Source: Lentimicrobiaceae bacterium
Lineage (GTDB): Bacteria > Bacteroidota > Bacteroidia > Bacteroidales > F082
Assembly (NCBI GenBank): GCA_015061335.1
Contig: SUWT01000001.1
Location: 32,591 to 96,590, forward strand
Reading direction: 5' to 3'
DNA length: 64,000 bases
In this document: piece after piece, positions 8,701 to 16,636 of the stretch
Position numbering within the stretch: the stretch's first letter is position 1
Layout of the letters: each line of letters opens with the position of its first letter
Translations under genes and position numbers: made by a program
Notes under the pieces: model-generated
Told to the model about the DNA's origin: nothing
Database searches by the model: none
What the model saw: only the letters and a program-made list of their open reading frames with translations

Positions 8701-11615
8701 TAGTGACACATAATGTCGCTATTCCTTACGATAATTTAAAATTAGACATACGATTGGATGTCGAGCGCGACAACTTGCTTCCAGGAGCAGAAGAGAGATG
8801 GAATCTTACTGTTAGGAACTATGACTATGGCGATGACTATGGCGATGACTATGACGCTGGTGTTGCTAATGTTTTGGCTTCTATGTACGACGCTTTTTTG
8901 GATGTGTTTGCAAAAAATAGTTGGGAACTGAATACGATGCCTGATACTAAACATTCTGTGATGCCAAGAAGTGATGATGGTTTTGATAATTTTTCTTGCT
9001 CAACTGAAAATCAATATTTTAGATATTATGAGTTGTTTAGTTATTATCTTCTCTCTGACCTTTCATTAATGCCAGTCTCTTCATATCGAGGTTTTGTGAT
9101 CTCGGCTCGTGATGTTATGGCGATGCCTGCTTATGCAAGAGAATCGGTTGGAGTAAAAGTAGGTGGCGTTACGAATGATAATGATGGAATTGTAATGGAA
9201 ATTGAGTCGTTTCCAGAAGAAGAGATCGCTGATGCTGGTGTTTATAAAATAGTACAGACGGAAATAAATAATGAAGAAAACCAAGAACCTTTAGTGAGAG
9301 AAAACTTTAACGAGACGGCGTTTTTCTATCCTAATCTAATGACAAACGAAGACGGAAGTCTAACCTTTTCATTCACAATGCCTGATGCCTTAACTCGTTG
9401 GAACTTAATGATGTTGGCTTATACAAAAGACCTGAAAGTCGGGACGTTGAACAAGACTTTCACCACCTCGAAACCTCTTATGATTATGAGCGACATGCCT
9501 CGTTTCTGCTATGAAAACGACACGCTTTGGTTGGTGGCGAATGTAATTAAGACAACAGACAACGGACAACAGACAACAGACTTTGAACACGCAATTGCTA
9601 AATTAGAAATTTTCGATGCGTTGACAATGCAGCCTTTGGATCTGATTCTTTCAGAACAGGAAATTATTATTGATGATATTCCTGAAGGCGGCAGTAAATC
9701 AGTGAGATGGAAGGTTGGAATTAAGAATGACGAGACGAATTTATTGGCGCTACGTTTTAGCGTGACATCAGAAAATTTCTCTGACGCTGAGCAACGTCTG
9801 CTTCCTATCTTAAGCGACGAGGTCTTTATGACAGAGACATATCCGATAACGGTAGAAGCTAATTCAGAAAAGACATTCGATTTTGATTTTAATAATGAAA
9901 ATGAAAGAGATCAAAGCGTTACGTTGAACTATTGTTCCAATCCTGTCTGGTATGCGATACAAGCCTTGCCATATCTCTCGCAAGAAACTGGTGAACATGC
10001 TGATGTGGCGTTTAATATTTTCTACGCAAATAGTCTTGCTTCTTATATCGCACATAACATTCCTAATCTGTTAAATTATATTAAGAAATGGGAGATAGAA
10101 ACACCGGACGCTCTGATGTCGCAGCTGCAAAAAGATGAGAATCTCAAAGCGATTATGTTACAGGAAACGCCTTGGGTTATGGAGGCGAAGACTGAAGCAG
10201 AACAGAAATCGAGAATAGCTAACTTGTTTGATATTGATGCTTTACGAAATCAGACTGATGAAGCCTTGAATCTTATCAATGAGAAACAAAGCGTCAATGG
10301 TGGATGGTCGTGGTTTAAGAACATGCCGGAAAGCCCGTTTATAACCCAATATATATTAGGAGGCTTCGGCAGACTATATAAGATGAATGTCATTGATTCT
10401 TTGACGGCAATGCAACAAGACATGGCTGAGGTCATTTCAAAGAAAGCGATAGATTTCTTATGTGACGACATTGTTGAATATTACGATTTTTATAAAGACT
10501 ACAAGAAATTATATATTTCGAATTCTTTGACGATTAACGAATTATATGCCTTGAGTTTCTTTGATTTTGAAGAAGATTCAAAATATAAGACCGCCAAGAA
10601 TTTCTTGATAAAACGACTTGAAGAAGACTGGCGTGATTTCGACTTCGCGACACAGGCAAAGTCGGCATTGATTTTATATCGGGAAGGAAATAGAAATGCT
10701 GCTGAATTGATAATGAAGTCACTGAAAGAAAGAGCGCAATATAATGAAGTTACGGGAATGTATTGGAATAATGGCAGTACTTATATCGGTTCTGTGACTC
10801 ATATCTCAGAACAGGCGATAATAATGGAAGCTTTCAGAGAAATAGCTCCTGATAAAGATATGCTTGACGAAATGATGATATGGCTCTTGAGTAACAAACG
10901 TGCCAATATGTGGGAAAACGCGAGATCGAGCGTCGATGCGATATATGCTATTTTAACTGTTAGCCATCAGCTATCAGCTGTCAGCGGTCAGTCGTCAGTA
11001 ATTATAAAGGTTCAAGGTTCAGAACTTGATGTTCAAGGTTCGGATGATATTTTCATACAGAAATATTGGGATGCTGAAGAGATGAAAGATATTGATAATC
11101 TGACGATTGATAACAAATCCGACAATATGGTTTGGGGCGGATTGTTCCGTCAGTATTTTGTCTCTGTTGATGAGGTGAGAAAACATGAAAGTCCGTTGAA
11201 GGTAGAGAGAGAATTGTATGTTGAGCGCGTAAATGAAAACGGAGCGTATCTCGTTCCTATTGAGGAAACCGATATTAAAGTCGGGGATAAGATTGTTGTA
11301 AATCTTACTTTTGAAGCGTCGCAGGATATGGAGTTTGTCTTCTTGAAAGACTTAAGAGCGGCTTGTTTAGAACCGACGGAACAGTTGTCGAGGTACAAAT
11401 ATTCTGACGGAATGTTTTATTATCAAAGCAATAGCGACACTTTCATGGGATTCTATTTCGACAATGTCACTAAAGGGAAACATCAGGTAAGTTATTCGAT
11501 GTATGTCACTAAAGAAGGAAGTTTCAGTAATGGTTACGCTTTGATACAATGCATGTATGCACCGGAGTTTTCCGGATATTCGGAAGGAATGAGGATACTA
11601 GTTTTATCAAAATAA
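5706..11615 (+). CDS. Alpha-2-macroglobulin family protein (large, MG domains)
   Basis: Signal peptide; TDRAIYRPGQTVYFKGI; FFYPNLMTNEDGSLTFSFTMPDALTRWNLMMLAYTKDLKVG; GGWSWFKNMPES. Confidence 0.85.
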   Translation: MKTNFLLITLLLIALSNLNAQSYNDLWKDVNKNLENRLPQSAETTLDKIEQKAVKENNQKELLKTFLYRFKIFSLQDENPIETSINFAKDNISRLHEPEKSLFNIAIASLYETYMIFNNNLIKNNIPIANSQQLIANSLNMKFWDEATFERVINNYYENALADIKSLQNNSAESYKDILAIKDITAEFDFKIEPTLYDYVLHKIIDYKINHGNSVETSLNGISELYQDLIDFDKSRNYDDAAIYNEINKLKYEYKTTDDYETYFNSLEKIKNENVNNPIVTSVMALQAEAVLSQQLTENGQQTSSTLAKAIDICDEAIRLFPNSTGAKQCSSIRSVVLRKELSFKMQSVVLPNQEISANISYKNLTNPHYRIYKLNQNELDELDGESKQDIVKTLLKKNYIVENEIELPTTTRQNSSKDDYNYEAIITNNFDFFLPSLECGIYFIMISKDDKFSKSEDNLPAIHAFQVSNLSFVTTKENNDFVVYVLDRDSGKPIKDVNVNIYKRTYDYKTREYVNTTIVDLISDKDGIVRLTDTEDNLFYINLSAESDRLLSDTYFHNYRNNEDGKLRESTTFFTDRAIYRPGQTVYFKGIILNENSEKKELAVGKETKVTLKDSNWQEVATQTFTTNEFGSFDGSFVVPENLSNGYFAISNESGSINFKVEEYKRPTFEITFENPDKSFKLNEEVELSGAVKAYAGFGLDNVNYNYTIVRRSYFPYRLWWYRNYDNNEKQIAFGDGTTDDEGNFKINFALVPDKDEKDKLPVYEYIVTVNATNAQGETQSKTYTLKASEIDLIIDIENQNEYVFKDSLDLINFTVKNLKENPVEAKIIRKIYKVNGQQTTDNSQQHCRDASSHLLTIIYEDNIDVNGKYGLFQNVNKNLGIGKYVVELISADNELAKTSVELTIIDYHSNKMPYETMCISYYDKKTAQPGDNVNFYLGSSADDVNVYYMIKYGDEVRHYGRKTISNKILTIPYKVKEEDRGEISFQAFFVKNNTINIVTHNVAIPYDNLKLDIRLDVERDNLLPGAEERWNLTVRNYDYGDDYGDDYDAGVANVLASMYDAFLDVFAKNSWELNTMPDTKHSVMPRSDDGFDNFSCSTENQYFRYYELFSYYLLSDLSLMPVSSYRGFVISARDVMAMPAYARESVGVKVGGVTNDNDGIVMEIESFPEEEIADAGVYKIVQTEINNEENQEPLVRENFNETAFFYPNLMTNEDGSLTFSFTMPDALTRWNLMMLAYTKDLKVGTLNKTFTTSKPLMIMSDMPRFCYENDTLWLVANVIKTTDNGQQTTDFEHAIAKLEIFDALTMQPLDLILSEQEIIIDDIPEGGSKSVRWKVGIKNDETNLLALRFSVTSENFSDAEQRLLPILSDEVFMTETYPITVEANSEKTFDFDFNNENERDQSVTLNYCSNPVWYAIQALPYLSQETGEHADVAFNIFYANSLASYIAHNIPNLLNYIKKWEIETPDALMSQLQKDENLKAIMLQETPWVMEAKTEAEQKSRIANLFDIDALRNQTDEALNLINEKQSVNGGWSWFKNMPESPFITQYILGGFGRLYKMNVIDSLTAMQQDMAEVISKKAIDFLCDDIVEYYDFYKDYKKLYISNSLTINELYALSFFDFEEDSKYKTAKNFLIKRLEEDWRDFDFATQAKSALILYREGNRNAAELIMKSLKERAQYNEVTGMYWNNGSTYIGSVTHISEQAIIMEAFREIAPDKDMLDEMMIWLLSNKRANMWENARSSVDAIYAILTVSHQLSAVSGQSSVIIKVQGSELDVQGSDDIFIQKYWDAEEMKDIDNLTIDNKSDNMVWGGLFRQYFVSVDEVRKHESPLKVERELYVERVNENGAYLVPIEETDIKVGDKIVVNLTFEASQDMEFVFLKDLRAACLEPTEQLSRYKYSDGMFYYQSNSDTFMGFYFDNVTKGKHQVSYSMYVTKEGSFSNGYALIQCMYAPEFSGYSEGMRILVLSK
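6084..6120. repeat. Intragenic degenerate heptad array (CCAATAG)5
   Basis: ccaatag ccaatag ccaacag ctaatag ctaacag cc; encodes IANSQQLIANS in frame. Confidence 0.8.
6582..6616. repeat. Intragenic degenerate heptad array (AGTCAAC-type)
   Basis: agtcaac agttaac agaaaac ggacaac agacttc; encodes SQQLTENGQQTS. Confidence 0.75.
8211..8263. repeat. Intragenic heptad array followed by TTGTAGGGATGCGTC
   Basis: gtcaacg gacaaca gacaacg gacaaca gtcaaca gca ttgtagggatgcgtc; encodes VNGQQTTDNSQQHCRDAS. Confidence 0.8.
8822..8857. repeat. 12-bp tandem repeat, three copies
   Basis: tgactatggcga x2 plus tgactatgacgc; encodes YGDDYGDDYDA. Confidence 0.8.
9550..9584. repeat. Intragenic heptad array (AGACAAC)5
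   Basis: agacaac agacaac ggacaac agacaac agacttt; encodes TTDNGQQTTDF. Confidence 0.8.
10955..11041. repeat. Intragenic compound heptad arrays (AGCTATC-type, then AAGGTTC-type)
   Basis: agccatc agctatc agctgtc agcggtc agtcgtc, then aaggttc aaggttc ... aaggttc; encodes SHQLSAVSGQSSVIIKVQGSELDVQGS. Confidence 0.75.
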
Positions 11616-11660
11616 GCGAAATCATCTTAATTTTTAGAGAGGAGATCTCAAAAAAAATTG

Positions 11661-11668
11661 TATCTTTG
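11661..11668 (+). promoter_or_regulatory. Putative -7 element TATCTTTG
   Basis: TAnnTTTG match about 30 bp upstream of the preferred ATG at 11699. Confidence 0.5.
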
Positions 11669-11698
11669 CAGCCCAAAAATGTAATTTTTCACATTGAC

Positions 11699-12931
11699 AT
11701 GAACAACGAAGGAAACAAGGGCAAACGTCAGCGTATTGCCACAAGAAAGACTGCCGGTGTGCGCAGATTCAGTGAAGAGAGATTAGAGCAGTTTGAAAGA
11801 GAGCAGGCTTCTCGCCGCGATGGTGATGAGAGAAGACCAAGTTTCAAGAAATTTGGTGACGAACCTGCAAGAGAAAGAAGATATGATGACAGAAGAGACT
11901 CGGGCTTTGCACCTAGAGGAGGTAAGAAGTTTGGAGACAGACCTGTCAGGGAAAGAAGAGAAGATCGCGATGAGAATCGTGGCTTCAGAGGTTCCGATGA
12001 ACGCCGTTCTAGGAAGGGCTTCGGCGAGAGTCGTGACAATGACAACCCTTACGGTAATCGTCGTAATGCTAGAGGTGCGGCTCGTAATGAGCGTGACTTT
12101 GACAACAGAGCCCGTCGTGACGATGGCGCGGAACGTAAAGGTGGTGAACGTCGTGGAGGCGGTGGCGGCTTCAAGAGAAGAGAAAAGGACCCTCTTTATG
12201 ACAGACCAAAAGCTACAGGACTTATTCGTCTTAACAAGTATCTGGCTGACTCTGGTATATGCTCACGTCGTGAAGCAGACGACCTTATCCTCGCCGGCGC
12301 AGTGTCGGTAAATGGAGTGGTGGTGACAGAGCTCGGTACAAAAGTCAATACCACCGATAAAGTGGTTTATGGCGGTGAAACCCTTAACCGCGAAAAACTT
12401 CGCTATGTGCTCCTTAACAAACCTAAAGGCGTTATCACAACATCCGATGACCCATACGAACGTCATACCGTCATGGAACTCGTAGAAGGTGCCTGTAATG
12501 AACGTATCTATCCTGTGGGAAGACTGGATAGAAATACTATAGGACTCCTACTTCTCACCAACGATGGAGACCTCGCGAAAACACTCACCCACCCAAGTCA
12601 TGAAGTGACAAAATTGTACCACGCTACACTGGATAAACCTCTTACTAAGAATGACTTGGCTAAAATTAGAGAAGGCTTGGTGTTAGAAGATGGTCCTATA
12701 GAAGTCGATGCAATTGACTGGGTCGTTGATGATCCAACAAAACGTGAAGTGGGTATTGAAATTCACTCCGGACGTAACCATATAGTGAGACGTATCTTCG
12801 AAAGCCTCGGATATGAAGTCGTTAAACTTGATAGAGTGATGTTCGCCGGACTTACAAAACAAAACCTCCCACGCGGTCACTGGAGATTCCTTACCAATGC
12901 TGAAATCAGCATGTTGAAAAGAATAAAATAA
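11699..12931 (+). CDS. RluB/RsuA-family 23S/16S rRNA pseudouridine synthase with Arg-rich N-terminal extension
   Basis: S4 domain (RLNKYLADSGICSRREADDLI), YPVGRLDRNTIGLLLLTNDG and GRNHIVRRIFESLGYEV. Internal ATG (MNNEGNKGK) preferred over the listed start because the promoter lies inside the longer ORF. Confidence 0.92.
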   Translation: MNNEGNKGKRQRIATRKTAGVRRFSEERLEQFEREQASRRDGDERRPSFKKFGDEPARERRYDDRRDSGFAPRGGKKFGDRPVRERREDRDENRGFRGSDERRSRKGFGESRDNDNPYGNRRNARGAARNERDFDNRARRDDGAERKGGERRGGGGGFKRREKDPLYDRPKATGLIRLNKYLADSGICSRREADDLILAGAVSVNGVVVTELGTKVNTTDKVVYGGETLNREKLRYVLLNKPKGVITTSDDPYERHTVMELVEGACNERIYPVGRLDRNTIGLLLLTNDGDLAKTLTHPSHEVTKLYHATLDKPLTKNDLAKIREGLVLEDGPIEVDAIDWVVDDPTKREVGIEIHSGRNHIVRRIFESLGYEVVKLDRVMFAGLTKQNLPRGHWRFLTNAEISMLKRIK

Positions 12932-12937
12932 AAAAAT

Positions 12938-12981
12938 AAAAAAGGCTGAATCATCAATATATGTGTTTTCAGCCTTTTTTT
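12938..12981 (+). terminator. Rho-independent terminator
   Basis: AAAGGCTGAA...TTCAGCCTTTTTTT. Confidence 0.85.
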
Positions 12982-13064
12982 ATCTTTATCTGTAATTAGT
13001 TTAAATTTTAACCAAAAACCATTAATTGTAGCTTTCTTTTCCTATATTTGCAAAAATATTCATC

Positions 13065-15116
13065 ATGAAAAAAGCATTATCATTACTACTTGCATTGTTT
13101 ATTACAATGGTAGTATCTTCACAAACAAAAGGTTTGTTATTAACAGAGTCATTCGATTCAGATATAATACCCGAGGGTTGGTATATAGCTGATGACGGGA
13201 CTGAAAACTGGTCTATATCTACTAGCGCCAAATCGGGTGGAACCCCGAATGAGTTGTGCCTCAACTGGGCTCCTGAATTCTACGGGACAACACGTCTCGT
13301 TATGCCACCTCTTGACCTAAGTGGTATCTCTAGCGTCTTGGTGTCGTTCAAACATTATCACGATAACTATATCGGCGAAAATCTGCTGGGAATAGCAACA
13401 TCGTCTGACAATGGCGTGACATGGAATAGCGCATGGTCTCAGATTTATATCGATATTCAGGCCTTTGACGAAAATCATGTCATCACAACTCCTGATATGA
13501 ATAAGGATAACGTCTTGATATGTATATATTTTGAAGGTAATTCTTATCTCTTTAATAATTGGTTCTTCGATGATATTCAGGTTTATGATCAAGAGGAGTT
13601 AGATGCCAATGTCCTAAGTATTGACATGCCAAAATTCATCCCTAAAGGCGAGAACGAGATACAATTTACCGTTCAAAATCTGGGTTCAACAAATATTGAA
13701 ACTTTTGATGCTGAGCTTTCCTTTAGTAATGATGACATGATCTTGAGCCAAACTTTCCAAACGAATCTGGCTCCTTTCGAAACGGCGCAATTTACATTTG
13801 GAACGCATTATTTCGACATTACAGATCCTTTCACTGTTACGGCTAATGTCTATTCCGTTAACGGTACGGATGATGATGATAATAGCAATAATGTCTTGGA
13901 AAAAGATATTAATGTGGCTTTGGGTTCTAGCGAAAGAGTGGTGCTGATAGAGCATTTTACAAGTTCTTCATGTACATATCCATGTATTCCGACAAATCAG
14001 AGCATGGATGCCCTCACTAATGCTAACCCTGGAGAATATTCGTATGTTAAATATGCTATTGACATCCCGGCTCCCGGTGATCCTTATTGCTCAGAAGATA
14101 ATATGGCAAGAAAGTCGTATTACGCAGTATCAGGTGTTCCTCAGGTATTCCTCGATGCCGCTGATCAAGGCTATGGACCAGCATCACAACAGTCGTTCGA
14201 CCTTGCAGGCAATGTGCCGGCTTATGTTGATATCAGAGGTAGCTTTGATGTGGAAGATAATACGATAAATGTTATCGCTGATTTTATGTCATACGTCAAT
14301 ATCGATAATGTAAGAGCCTTTGTCGCTGTGAACGAAAAAACTACAACAGAAAATATTGGTAATGATGAAGAAACAGAATATCATCATATCTTGATGAAAA
14401 TGTTGGAAAATGCCGATGGTAATGAGATCAGTATTGTCGCGGGTAAATATCAGCGCCTTGAGATGTCTTACGATTTGTCTTCTACTTACGTGGAGGAAAT
14501 GAATGACCTGGAGGTGACTTTGTGGTTACAGGATTATACAACAAAAGAGGTCTATAATAGCAAATTCGCATACGAATATGCCGAACATTGTTATCCTGTA
14601 CAAAATGTAGAGGCATTGGCTAATCTGGAATGCATACAGATGCTCTCGATATTGTGGGACGCTCCAGAACAAGGGAATCCTATAGGATATAATATTTATG
14701 TGGATGGAGTGCTGATAGAAGAGAACTATCAAAATACTTATTATGAAAATCCTGATATCGCCTATATATTTGAAGATTCTTATCTACATACAGCAGAGAT
14801 AGTGGCTGTCTATGAAAACAACATGACATCAGTTGCAGTGCCTTCAATAGTAAATGTAACAACGGGATTGAATGATCTGAATAATAATGTCAGTTGTCAA
14901 TTATATCCGAATCCTGCGGATAATTGCGTGAAAATCACAGGAGATAATATAAAATCTGTAAATGTATATAATTGTATCGGAAGTCTGATCTATAAATCTG
15001 AAATACTAAACGATAATATTGAACTAAACACTGGAAATTATAGTTCAGGCTTATATCTTGTTGAGATACAATCTACTGAAGGATTTATTAAAACTATAAA
15101 ACTGGTAATAGAATAA
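13065..15116 (+). CDS. T9SS cargo protein: adhesin-like domain, Omp28-like thioredoxin-fold region, C-terminal sorting domain
   Basis: Signal peptide; ESFDSDIIPEGW; VVLIEHFTSSSC; C-terminal LYPNPADNCVKI...GLYLVEIQSTEGFIKTIKLVIE. Confidence 0.75.
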   Translation: MKKALSLLLALFITMVVSSQTKGLLLTESFDSDIIPEGWYIADDGTENWSISTSAKSGGTPNELCLNWAPEFYGTTRLVMPPLDLSGISSVLVSFKHYHDNYIGENLLGIATSSDNGVTWNSAWSQIYIDIQAFDENHVITTPDMNKDNVLICIYFEGNSYLFNNWFFDDIQVYDQEELDANVLSIDMPKFIPKGENEIQFTVQNLGSTNIETFDAELSFSNDDMILSQTFQTNLAPFETAQFTFGTHYFDITDPFTVTANVYSVNGTDDDDNSNNVLEKDINVALGSSERVVLIEHFTSSSCTYPCIPTNQSMDALTNANPGEYSYVKYAIDIPAPGDPYCSEDNMARKSYYAVSGVPQVFLDAADQGYGPASQQSFDLAGNVPAYVDIRGSFDVEDNTINVIADFMSYVNIDNVRAFVAVNEKTTTENIGNDEETEYHHILMKMLENADGNEISIVAGKYQRLEMSYDLSSTYVEEMNDLEVTLWLQDYTTKEVYNSKFAYEYAEHCYPVQNVEALANLECIQMLSILWDAPEQGNPIGYNIYVDGVLIEENYQNTYYENPDIAYIFEDSYLHTAEIVAVYENNMTSVAVPSIVNVTTGLNDLNNNVSCQLYPNPADNCVKITGDNIKSVNVYNCIGSLIYKSEILNDNIELNTGNYSSGLYLVEIQSTEGFIKTIKLVIE

Positions 15117-15123
15117 TTAACTT

Positions 15124-15157
15124 GCTAAGGACTGAGTCGTTTGTCTTGGTCCTTAGC
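15124..15157. other. Inverted repeat between genes
   Basis: GCTAAGGAC...GTCCTTAGC perfect 9-bp arms; no T tract. Confidence 0.55.
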
Positions 15158-15174
15158 ATTAATCAAAAACCAAA

Positions 15175-16464
15175 ATGAAACATCTTTTTCTTGCATTTCT
15201 TTTATTGTTAACATTTTATGCTTATTCAAACGATACCATCGTGGTGATGCAGTATAATCTGCTCTATTATGGTCAGAATAATAATTGGTGTAACGATCAG
15301 AACAACGATTTAGGGACAAAAAATCTTTATATAAGAACGATTTTAAATGAGGTGAAACCTGATATTCTGACGGTATGCGAATTTGGGAAGGATGAGGCGT
15401 TATTGGATGTTTTTTTAGATAATAATTTGAATGTTAATGGAATAAATTCATGGAAATCATCTTCTGTTATCAATAATGCAAACTCAAATATTATAAATGC
15501 CATTTTTTATAATTCTGATAAATTACGCATGAAGAAACATTCTGTGGCGCAGTCGTATCTTCGTGATATTGATGTTTTTGAGATGTATTTCAACACTGAC
15601 GGGCTTGTTTGGGGTGATACCATAGACCTGATATGTGTTGTCGCACATTTGAAGTCTAGTTCTGGTACACAAAATGAAAATAAACGTAAAATTATGATTG
15701 AGAATACATTGGAGTATTTGGAGTATAATTGTCCAGATGAGAATATTTTGCTTATGGGTGATTTTAATTTTTATTCTTCTGATGAGGAAGCTTATCAGTT
15801 GATGACAGATAGTTATCTTTATCCTAGAGCGTATTTTGTCGATCCTCTTGTTGATTATGCTATTGGTCATTGGCATAATAATTCTGATTTTCAGCGATAT
15901 CACACGCAATCGACTAATTTAGAAGGAAGTAATTGTGGTTCTGGCGGAGGCTTGGACGATCGTTTCGATTTTATCATGATGTCTCCAAAGATTAGTGCCG
16001 GAACCGATGGCGTTAAATATGTTAATGGTTCGTATTGTGCTTTGGGACAAGACGGGAAACATTTTAATAATAGTGTGAATGCCGAGCCTTATAATACAGA
16101 ATTGTCGAAGGAAATCTTAGATGCCTTATATCATAATTCTGATCATCTTCCGGTACTGATGAGGCTTGATGTAAATGCCGATATTGGAGTGGATAATGAT
16201 AATGATTCATATTTTAATGTCCTTATTTCTCCTAATCCAGCTAAAGATATTTTGAAACTATATATTGACTATGATAAGGATGCTATTGCTAAGATAATGA
16301 TATTTAATATTTTAGGTGAGAATGTCCTGCTTGATGAAATTCAATATTCTCATGCGCAGAAAGAATATTATCTTGACATTGAGCAACTTCGTTCCGGAAT
16401 GTATTTTGTGAATATCATGCTGGAGGAAGTACATTCCGGAATGATGAAGTTAATCGTAGAATAG
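15175..16464 (+). CDS. Endonuclease/exonuclease/phosphatase family protein with T9SS sorting domain
   Basis: VMQYNLLYYGQN, LLMGDFNFYSSDEEAY, NSDHLPVLMRLD; C-terminal ISPNPAKDILKL...GMYFVNIML. Confidence 0.8.
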   Translation: MKHLFLAFLLLLTFYAYSNDTIVVMQYNLLYYGQNNNWCNDQNNDLGTKNLYIRTILNEVKPDILTVCEFGKDEALLDVFLDNNLNVNGINSWKSSSVINNANSNIINAIFYNSDKLRMKKHSVAQSYLRDIDVFEMYFNTDGLVWGDTIDLICVVAHLKSSSGTQNENKRKIMIENTLEYLEYNCPDENILLMGDFNFYSSDEEAYQLMTDSYLYPRAYFVDPLVDYAIGHWHNNSDFQRYHTQSTNLEGSNCGSGGGLDDRFDFIMMSPKISAGTDGVKYVNGSYCALGQDGKHFNNSVNAEPYNTELSKEILDALYHNSDHLPVLMRLDVNADIGVDNDNDSYFNVLISPNPAKDILKLYIDYDKDAIAKIMIFNILGENVLLDEIQYSHAQKEYYLDIEQLRSGMYFVNIMLEEVHSGMMKLIVE

Positions 16465-16620
16465 CTGCCGACCTTCTATATCTCTCCTGCAATTCTTAAC
16501 GCAACAACTACAGTCGCCACAGGATTTTTTATTTCCTTTCTTTATCTTCTTAACAACAGAACAGACTGCATACAATGCCGCCATAACTATTATTGTATAT
16601 ACTATTATTTCTTGTATCAT
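16450..16620 (-). CDS. FeoB-associated Cys-rich membrane protein (56 aa)
   Basis: Reverse-strand translation MIQEIIVYTIIVMAALYAVCSVVKKIKKGNKKSCGDCSCCVKNCRRDIEGRQLFYD*; one TM segment plus Cys cluster, 16 bp downstream of feoB. Not in the supplied ORF track. Confidence 0.85.
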   Translation of the reverse strand: MIQEIIVYTIIVMAALYAVCSVVKKIKKGNKKSCGDCSCCVKNCRRDIEGRQLFYD

Positions 16621-16636
16621 TATGATAGCTATTAGA

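Noticed and set aside
11793-12311. 172-aa alternate-frame ORF in the pseudouridine synthase gene
   Set aside because: Overlaps the Arg-rich low-complexity coding region; no ribosome-binding context or recognisable domain.
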